Shown here: piece by piece, positions 51,130-56,162 of the stretch | Numbering within the stretch: the first letter of the stretch is position 1 | Layout of the letters: each line of letters begins with the position of its first letter | Assembly: GCA_028712155.1 (NCBI GenBank) | Contig: JAQTQO010000006.1 | Span: 1 to 56,162, forward strand | Reading direction: 5' to 3' | Source of the DNA: Patescibacteria group bacterium | GTDB taxonomy: Bacteria; Patescibacteriota; Patescibacteriia; Buchananbacterales; GWA2-38-13 | DNA length: 56,162 bases | The notes under the pieces: model-generated | Told to the model about the DNA's origin: nothing | What the model saw: only the letters and a program-made list of their open reading frames with translations | Database searches by the model: none | Position numbers and translations under genes: made by a program

Positions 51130-53445
51130 TCAGGCTGCGAAATGGCCGGCGTCGCCACCGTCATCGGCGACGTCGTCAGGAGTTGATTCCTGTTCATGTT
51201 CAATGGTAGCACCCTCCACGCCCCGCCGCAACATGACTTCGCGGGGCTTGGCACCATCCGCGGGGCCGACTACCCCCCGCTGTTCCAACAGATCCAAAAT
51301 TCTGGCTGCCCGAGCGTATCCGACGCGCAACCGGCGCTGCAAAAGCGATGCCGATGCCTTGCCGGCGCGCACAATAACGTCCGTGGCAGCGCTGAGTAAT
51401 TCATCGCCCGCCTCGTCTTCACCGCCGCCATTACCACTCTCCCAACCGTTCCCTTCCGTCTGGATTTCCACCACCGTCTGGTCATACTCCGGCTGGGCCT
51501 GAGTTTTCAGATGGTCAATCACCCGCTTAATCTCACCATCCATGGCGTACGCCCCCTGCAGACGTTTGGGCTTGGCGATCTCGGCCGACAGGTACAGCAT
51601 GTCGCCGCGGCCCAGCAGCTTCTCGGCGCCGGACATATCCAGAATGGTACGGGAATCCACCAGCGACGCGACCGAGAACGCGATGCGCGTAGTGATATTG
51701 GCTTTAATCAACCCGGTTAGCACGTCCACCGACGGCCGCTGGGTGGCGATCACCAAATGGATGCCCACGGCACGCGACATTTGCGCCAACCGGATGATAC
51801 TGCCCTCGATCTCCGGACCGGCCGCCGCCATCAGATCGGCCAGTTCGTCAATCACCACGACCAGGTAGGGCATTTTCGTTTCGACCGCCTGGTTGTAGGC
51901 GCCGATGTCGCGTTTATGCACGGCCGCCAGCGTGTCGAACCGCCGCTCCATCTCGTGAATGCACCAACGCAAGGCCGAAACCGTTTTCTTGACGTCGGTG
52001 ATGACCGGCGTGATCAGGTGCGGGATGCTGTTGTAGATCGGCAGTTCGACGCGCTTGGGGTCCACCATGATGAACTTCAAATCGTCGGGTCCGTTCTGAT
52101 AAATCAAACTCAGGATCACCGCGTTGATGCAAACGCTTTTGCCGCTGCCGGTCGCGCCGGCGATCAGGAGGTGCGGCATTTTACCCAGGTCGGCGAGCCA
52201 CGGTTTGCCTTTGACATCGGTACCGAGCGCCACCATCAGATTGGTTTTCCGCTGACGGAATTCACTGGAGTCGAGCACATCATGGAGCGGCACCACCGCG
52301 GTGGTTTGGTTGGGCACTTCAATGCCGACCAGCGACCGACCGGGGATGGGCGCTTCAATACGGATAGGGTGTGCCGCCAACGCCAGCGCCAGGTTGTCCG
52401 ACAGGCTCACGATTTTTGAAAGCCTGACCCCTTCGGCCGGCTTGAACGTGTACTGGGTCACGGTCGGCCCGACACTCACCTCGCCCATCTCCACTTCGAT
52501 GCCGAAATTCTTCAGCGTTTTTTCTATAATGTATTGGTTGGCTTTGATGTCGCCGCTGGTGGGTTTGCCGGCCTGGCCGTTGAGGAGCGTGAGCGGCAGA
52601 TCGAGCTTGCGCGGATTTCGGCGCGGCGGTTTCGGCGCGGCGGAAATCTCATCCCCCGCATCGGCCGACCCGGTGTCGGCTGCCGCATCTTCGGTCCCGC
52701 CCTCTTCGACATCAAGCGTGACGGGTACATCACGCTGGCTGAGTTTGGGAGTCTCGGCGGCCGGTGCTGACGAGGTCGACGCCGATTCGCGCTCCAGCTG
52801 GAGTTTGCGCACCCGCCGACGGATCAGCGACTGCCGGATGTTCGCGACAAACGCCCGAACGGTTTTGAACGCCGCGGCAACCTGCGCAAATGAAGTATTG
52901 AAACAGAGGAGCCCTCCGACCACCGCGACCGCGATCATCATAATGGCGATCGCCCACGCGCTCAGGTAGGGCGACAGCCACAACGTCACCCCGTAGCCGA
53001 GCAAGCCGCCCCCGCGTCCTTCCACCACCGCTGTCCACCCCAGGGTCACCGCCCCCAGATGCGAGAGCCCGGCCACGGCAGCCAGGGCTACAACGGCACC
53101 CAGCCACCGCAATGGCATCCAACCGCTGGCATTGGGACGGATGAGCACATACCCGAGTGAAAACAGCAATATGAGCAAAACCCAGCGGGCAAACCCAAAA
53201 CCCTGGGCCAGCCACAGGCGGATCGGCCCGCTCACCGGCCCGGCCAAACCCAGGAGCGCCAAAAGCATGGTCAAACTGACCCCCAGGACCAACACGCTCC
53301 ATATCCCGCGCCGCGTTTCGCGGGAAAGCGACCCCCAGCGCTCGCGCAGCGATCGCCGGTGGCGGGGAAGCTCCGCGCGGTAGTAGTGATCGTAGGCGGT
53401 TTTCGGACTCCGCCAATATCGCCGCCGATGTCGGGTACGTCGCAT
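51130..53445 (-). CDS. ftsK: DNA translocase FtsK/SpoIIIE
   Basis: FtsK pumps DNA during chromosome segregation and division. The 771 residues start at ATG 53445 (MRRTRHRRRYWR); a TTG seven codons upstream is less likely. Membrane segments lie at about 50-70, 85-105, 115-135 and 165-185. A charged linker follows, then the motor domain with Walker A LIAGATGSGKSVCIN, Walker B VVVIDELADLM and the ATQRPSVDVLTG motif. The C-terminal winged-helix gamma domain (about 690-750, ASLLQRRLRVGYARAARILDLLE) reads orientation sequences. It is followed by the RodZ-like gene and preceded by a small MerR gene. Confidence 0.97.
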   Translation of the reverse strand: MRRTRHRRRYWRSPKTAYDHYYRAELPRHRRSLRERWGSLSRETRRGIWSVLVLGVSLTMLLALLGLAGPVSGPIRLWLAQGFGFARWVLLILLFSLGYVLIRPNASGWMPLRWLGAVVALAAVAGLSHLGAVTLGWTAVVEGRGGGLLGYGVTLWLSPYLSAWAIAIMMIAVAVVGGLLCFNTSFAQVAAAFKTVRAFVANIRQSLIRRRVRKLQLERESASTSSAPAAETPKLSQRDVPVTLDVEEGGTEDAAADTGSADAGDEISAAPKPPRRNPRKLDLPLTLLNGQAGKPTSGDIKANQYIIEKTLKNFGIEVEMGEVSVGPTVTQYTFKPAEGVRLSKIVSLSDNLALALAAHPIRIEAPIPGRSLVGIEVPNQTTAVVPLHDVLDSSEFRQRKTNLMVALGTDVKGKPWLADLGKMPHLLIAGATGSGKSVCINAVILSLIYQNGPDDLKFIMVDPKRVELPIYNSIPHLITPVITDVKKTVSALRWCIHEMERRFDTLAAVHKRDIGAYNQAVETKMPYLVVVIDELADLMAAAGPEIEGSIIRLAQMSRAVGIHLVIATQRPSVDVLTGLIKANITTRIAFSVASLVDSRTILDMSGAEKLLGRGDMLYLSAEIAKPKRLQGAYAMDGEIKRVIDHLKTQAQPEYDQTVVEIQTEGNGWESGNGGGEDEAGDELLSAATDVIVRAGKASASLLQRRLRVGYARAARILDLLEQRGVVGPADGAKPREVMLRRGVEGATIEHEQESTPDDVADDGGDAGHFAA

Positions 53446-53485
53446 AGAATGCAAATGACGCTGCAACGAAATAAAAAATGCCGGC

Positions 53486-53728
53486 TCACGATCGCGACCG
53501 CGGCCGCGTCAGCCACTGCCGGATTTCCTGAATCGTCAACCGTTTTTCTTCCTGCAGCTGCTGAATGGTTTTTACCCGCTGCACGGCGGAAGGGTCGTAC
53601 AGCCGATACCCGCCGCGGGAATGATCCGCCGCCCGCAGCAAACCTTCGTTCGTGTAGAAATTGATTGTCGAAGGCAGCACGCTGGTCAGCCTGGCCAGCT
53701 GCCCGATTTTCAGTAAACCATCGCGCAT
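53486..53728 (-). CDS. Small MerR-type DNA-binding protein
   Basis: The 80-residue version starts at ATG 53728 (MRDGLLKIGQLARL); a GTG at 53746 with AGGTGG near it is an alternative. The whole protein is a MerR winged-helix domain: IGQLARLTSVLPSTINFYTNEGLL, GGYRLYDPSAVQRV, QQLQEEKRLTIQEIRQWL. It lacks the dimerisation helix and effector domain of full MerR proteins, so it may act with a partner or as a minimal repressor. It is divergent from the sugar kinase gene, with operator-like arms between. Confidence 0.85.
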   Translation of the reverse strand: MRDGLLKIGQLARLTSVLPSTINFYTNEGLLRAADHSRGGYRLYDPSAVQRVKTIQQLQEEKRLTIQEIRQWLTRPRSRS

Positions 53729-53788
53729 AGCGAAACGCTCGACCACCTGCGGGATAACCGCTGATGGCCACTTATCCCCAGGCTACCA

Positions 53789-53824
53789 TAATAAATATAA
53801 AGCGTAAAGCGTCACTTTATGGTT
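53789..53824. promoter_or_regulatory. Candidate MerR operator between the MerR and sugar-kinase genes
   Basis: TCACTTTATGGTT at 53812-53824 is identical to one arm of the 37-bp palindrome at 55104-55140. An imperfect left arm ACCATAAT with GTAAAGCG-type repeats precedes it. The position in the divergent gap suggests an operator for the adjacent MerR protein. The rest of the gap 53747-54016 holds no gene. Confidence 0.45.
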
Positions 53825-53960
53825 TTGACATCCACACCGCCAAAATGAGCCGTAAAAAACCGATATATTTCGGGTTGACCTGCGTTACCACAATAGGTCA
53901 TCTCCCCATGAAGTCGCCGTGACCGAAAAAAAGCCACCTCCTATCCCCTGATGGAATGAC

Positions 53961-53989
53961 TTGTCTTATCCAAAAAAATAGGGCACAAT
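53961..53989 (+). promoter_or_regulatory. Candidate promoter of the sugar kinase gene
   Basis: TTGTCT (53961-53966) and CACAAT (53984-53989) are 17 bp apart, 27 bp before ATG 54017. Confidence 0.45.
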
Positions 53990-54016
53990 AAATCCCAGCC
54001 AAGATGGCGCATCAAT

Positions 54017-55060
54017 ATGCCAGAGATAACGACCCGCTGCCAAAAACTTCTGAAAGCTTTTCCCCGGCAAACCGTTCTGGGTGTCGGCGACCTCATTTTG
54101 GATCAGTACCGCCGGGGAACGGCGCGCGGCCTTTCTCCGGAAGCGCCCGTAGTGAATTTGTATAACCCCGACCTGACGGAAGTACCAGGCGGCACGGCGA
54201 ACGTGGCCTGGAACATCGGCCATCTCGGCGGCCGGGTACATATGGTCGGCGTGGTGGGCAAAGACGCGGCGGCGCAAACGCTCCGCCGGCTGTTGGAATC
54301 CACGCCGGGCGTTACCCTCGACCTAGTTGAAGATCCTGAGCGCCCGACCACGCTGAAGATCCGTTTCTACCACGCGCAGTTCCAGCTGTTACGGGTCAAC
54401 CACGAATCCCGCCTGCCGCTGGATGTCAACATCAGCCAACGCTGCCGGAAAGCGATACTCGAACAAGCCGACCGCTGCCGCGCCATCTTTGTGGAGGATT
54501 ACGGCAAGCAGCTCATTAACGCGGACATGATCAACACCCTGTGTGAGATCCGCGCACGGCACCCCAAACTGCCGGTCATCTTCGATCCCAAGATCGGTAA
54601 TCACGACATCTACCGCACCGGCATGTGCACGCTGCTGAAACCGAACTGGAAGGAAGCGTGCGCATTGGCCGGACGCGATCCGGAACAAGCCGACCGGATT
54701 GAAATCGCCCGCCATATTTCAAAATTGTACGCGGCCGACATTCTCATCACCCTGGGGAGCGAAGGAGTCCTCGTCTACGAACGGGGCAACGACGCGGTGA
54801 CCCTCGTCCCAACCCGGCCGCGCGAAGCGTACGACGTGGCCGGGGCAGGCGACACGACGCTCGCGGTAGTCACTTTGAGCCTGGCGGCGGGCGCTTCCCT
54901 GCTGGAAGCGGCAATTTTGGCCAACCTTGCCGGCGGCATTGTGGTGGAAAAATCCGGCACCGCTTACGTTACCCCGCAGGAAATCCAAACCGAACTGCAG
55001 CATCCCAAAACGCAAAGCGCATTGGAGGAGCTGACGGAGGCGCAGACGCGTTCGCGTTAG
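54017..55060 (+). CDS. PfkB-family kinase, RfaE/HldE kinase-domain type
   Basis: This 347-residue protein covers the kinase half of HldE (D-glycero-D-manno-heptose-7-phosphate kinase, RfaE domain I). It has the PfkB signatures GVGDLILDQYRRG, PGGTANVAWNI near the N-terminus, the Asp-containing FDPKIGNHD, and the ATP-site motif DVAGAGDTTLAVV. There is no nucleotidyltransferase half, so ADP-heptose would need a separate enzyme. CPR cells lack lipopolysaccharide in most known cases, so the sugar may go to other glycans. The motif VPGGTANVAWNIGHLGG is very typical of this family. Confidence 0.9.
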   Translation: MPEITTRCQKLLKAFPRQTVLGVGDLILDQYRRGTARGLSPEAPVVNLYNPDLTEVPGGTANVAWNIGHLGGRVHMVGVVGKDAAAQTLRRLLESTPGVTLDLVEDPERPTTLKIRFYHAQFQLLRVNHESRLPLDVNISQRCRKAILEQADRCRAIFVEDYGKQLINADMINTLCEIRARHPKLPVIFDPKIGNHDIYRTGMCTLLKPNWKEACALAGRDPEQADRIEIARHISKLYAADILITLGSEGVLVYERGNDAVTLVPTRPREAYDVAGAGDTTLAVVTLSLAAGASLLEAAILANLAGGIVVEKSGTAYVTPQEIQTELQHPKTQSALEELTEAQTRSR

Positions 55061-55103
55061 TTCCGACGTCGCGGCATGCGTCAAATGAAAAAAATTTTCT
55101 ATC

Positions 55104-55140
55104 ACTATAAACCATAAAGTGATACTTTATGGTTTATAGT
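55104..55140. repeat. Perfect 37-bp palindrome with ATAAAGTGA half-sites
   Basis: Arms of 17 bp (55104-55120 and 55124-55140) flank a 3-bp centre. The half-site AACCATAAAGTGA also occurs once (inverted) between the MerR and kinase genes, and its core ATAAAGTGA lies upstream of the membrane-tethered MerR gene (9943-9951). It lies between the kinase stop and the rpoC terminator. It could be an operator or a cruciform. Confidence 0.75.
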
Positions 55141-55162
55141 ACCGGTACTCAGGGATAACAAA

Positions 55163-55192
55163 ACTCCGCCCCTTCTCAGAAGGGGCGGAGTA
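55163..55192 (-). terminator. Terminator of rpoC
   Basis: ACTCCGCCCCTT (55163-55174) pairs with AAGGGGCGGAGT (55180-55191); a short T-rich tail (TTTTGTT) follows on the minus strand. Confidence 0.85.
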
Positions 55193-55215
55193 TCTATTGA
55201 GAAATGGCTCTTGGA

Positions 55216-56162
55216 TTACTCCGTATCGTCGGAAATCGGCGCGGCACCAGCCGTCGCCAGAGCCGGCATATGGAATCCCGTGCCGGCCGGAATCAGACGA
55301 CCGATGATGACGTTCTCCTTGAGACCCTCGAGGTAATCAATGCGCCCCTGGACCGCCGCGTTGATCAAAACGCGTGAGGTTTCCTGGAACGATGCCGCCG
55401 ACAGGAAACTCGGCGTCGAGAGGCTGACCTTGGTGATGCCCAGGAGCAACCGCTCCCCTTCCGCCGGCCGTTTACCGTCGGACGCCATCTGCTCGTTGAG
55501 CGCATTGAACTCCGACCACCCGATGCGGCTGCCCGGCATCAACGACGTATCGCCGGGGTCCTTGATCTGGACGCGGGAGAACATCTGGCGGATGATGAGC
55601 TCGACGTGCTTATCGTTGAGCTGCTGGCCCTGGCTGGTGTAAATGGTTTGAATTTCCTTCAAAACGTAGCGCTGGGTTTCGGCCATCCCCTTGAGCCGGT
55701 AGAGCTGGCGCAAGTCGAGGCTGCCGTCGGTGAGCCGGTCGCCGAGCGCGACCAGATCGCCGCTCTTCACGATAATGGTGAACTCCGTGGGGATCGAATA
55801 CTCCTTCACCCGCTGTTGCTCAACCACGACGACAATCTGACCGGGTTCAAGCTTGACTACGCCGGCGCGCTTCGCGCGCACTTTTTCTCCGGCCGCAGTG
55901 ACTGCGAGTTCGTCCTCGGCTTCCACCGCAGCACCATCCTTGACGCTGACGGACGAGTCCGCACCGGCCGGTTTTTTCTTGCCCTTACCCTTTTTGCCGG
56001 CCCGCTCCGTCACTCCGGAAAGCGGGTAGGCGTCGCGCCCCAGTTCCGTGTATGCGATCTCGACAACTTTCTGCCGTGATCCCTGCGGCGGAGGCTTGAT
56101 GGTGCACTTGCCCGCGACCTCACTGATGAACGCGCGGACTTTCGGACTGCGCGATTCAAAAA
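55216..56162 (-). CDS. rpoC: RNA polymerase beta' subunit, C-terminal part (5' end outside window)
   Basis: This is the last about 315 residues of beta', running in from the window edge; the Met at 56013 is internal. Family blocks: VALGDRLTDGSLDLRQLYRLKG, the LNDKHVELIIRQMFSRV region, ITKVSLSTPSFLSAASFQETSRVL and LKENVIIGRLIPAGTG. A Lys/Gly and acidic stretch (ERAGKKGKGKKKPAGADSS...) lies before the conserved end and is probably a lineage insertion. The C-terminus is the short DDTE tail. It terminates at the strong hairpin downstream. Confidence 0.96.
   Translation of the reverse strand, partial: FESRSPKVRAFISEVAGKCTIKPPPQGSRQKVVEIAYTELGRDAYPLSGVTERAGKKGKGKKKPAGADSSVSVKDGAAVEAEDELAVTAAGEKVRAKRAGVVKLEPGQIVVVVEQQRVKEYSIPTEFTIIVKSGDLVALGDRLTDGSLDLRQLYRLKGMAETQRYVLKEIQTIYTSQGQQLNDKHVELIIRQMFSRVQIKDPGDTSLMPGSRIGWSEFNALNEQMASDGKRPAEGERLLLGITKVSLSTPSFLSAASFQETSRVLINAAVQGRIDYLEGLKENVIIGRLIPAGTGFHMPALATAGAAPISDDTE

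Noticed and set aside
50295-51257. Full-length RodZ-like frame from 51257
   Set aside because: It overlaps the end of ftsK and starts with low-complexity basic sequence; ATG 51035 is preferred but not proven.
54017-55060. Bifunctional HldE
   Set aside because: Only the kinase half is present; the nucleotidyltransferase domain is absent.

Overview
The window looks like a chromosomal segment of a Candidate Phyla Radiation (Patescibacteria) bacterium with a fairly GC-rich genome. This is inferred from gene style, not from a marker phylogeny. The signs are large secreted proteins with type-3 thrombospondin (TSP3) calcium repeats, a DUF2330 protein joined to Trp-Tyr-Pro surface repeats, an EF-P with a non-canonical tip loop, several promoters that sit almost on the start codon (leaderless mRNAs), and core genes (recA, ftsK, rpoC, rpsF-ssb-rpsR, efp, ychF, trpS, glyA, folD, murI) scattered among envelope genes. 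No rRNA, CRISPR array, prophage or complete transposon is visible.

Layout. 1-6589 (-) is the start of a giant surface protein (at least 2196 codons, continuing off the window) that carries an embedded 142-residue intein/Hint domain. Upstream on the same strand lie a membrane protein with DUF916-like, LysM and LytR-C-type domains (6920-8797) and a membrane-spanning MerR-type protein (9077-9910) whose outside domain resembles a segment of the giant protein. 10324-15679 (+) is an amino-acid block: promoter, T-box leader, ParB/SerK-like gene, trpB2, zinc ribbon, then trpS, a methyltransferase and gdhA. 15758-22082 (-) holds murI, two paralogous LolA-like/TSP3 membrane proteins, a phosphohexomutase and a bactofilin-like membrane protein. 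22201-25392 (+) holds an HD hydrolase, a structure-rich non-coding stretch, glyA and folD. 25564-28571 has small membrane proteins, a lipoprotein and purC behind a folded leader.

28572-34480 (-) encodes a 1128-residue Ig/Cys-repeat/TSP3 surface protein, a histidine kinase without a neighbouring regulator, and a secreted protein. ychF and an AT-rich membrane gene follow on +. 36257-42996 (-) is an envelope cluster: DUF2330 protein, unknown anchored protein, Memo-CapA fusion lipoprotein, and a tRNA-guanine-methyltransferase-like enzyme. 43027-45312 (+) has tRNA-Asn, then a long rpsF leader and rpsF-ssb-rpsR-efp. 45321-48314 (-) is a TSP1-like/FN3/TSP3 surface protein. 48729-53728 (-) holds recA, an AT-rich membrane gene, a RodZ-like gene, ftsK and a small MerR gene. 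54017-55060 (+) is a RfaE/HldE-type sugar kinase, and 55216 to the end (-) is the 3' part of rpoC.

How the genes work together. The T-box block is consistent with tryptophan supply sensed through uncharged tRNA-Trp; trpB occurs without trpA, suggesting indole salvage. glyA and folD form a one-carbon pair. gdhA and murI connect glutamate to peptidoglycan. The most unusual unit is the 1-9910 cluster, where a tethered MerR protein, a cell-wall-binding membrane protein and an intein-containing giant adhesin-like protein lie together and two of them share an extracellular module.
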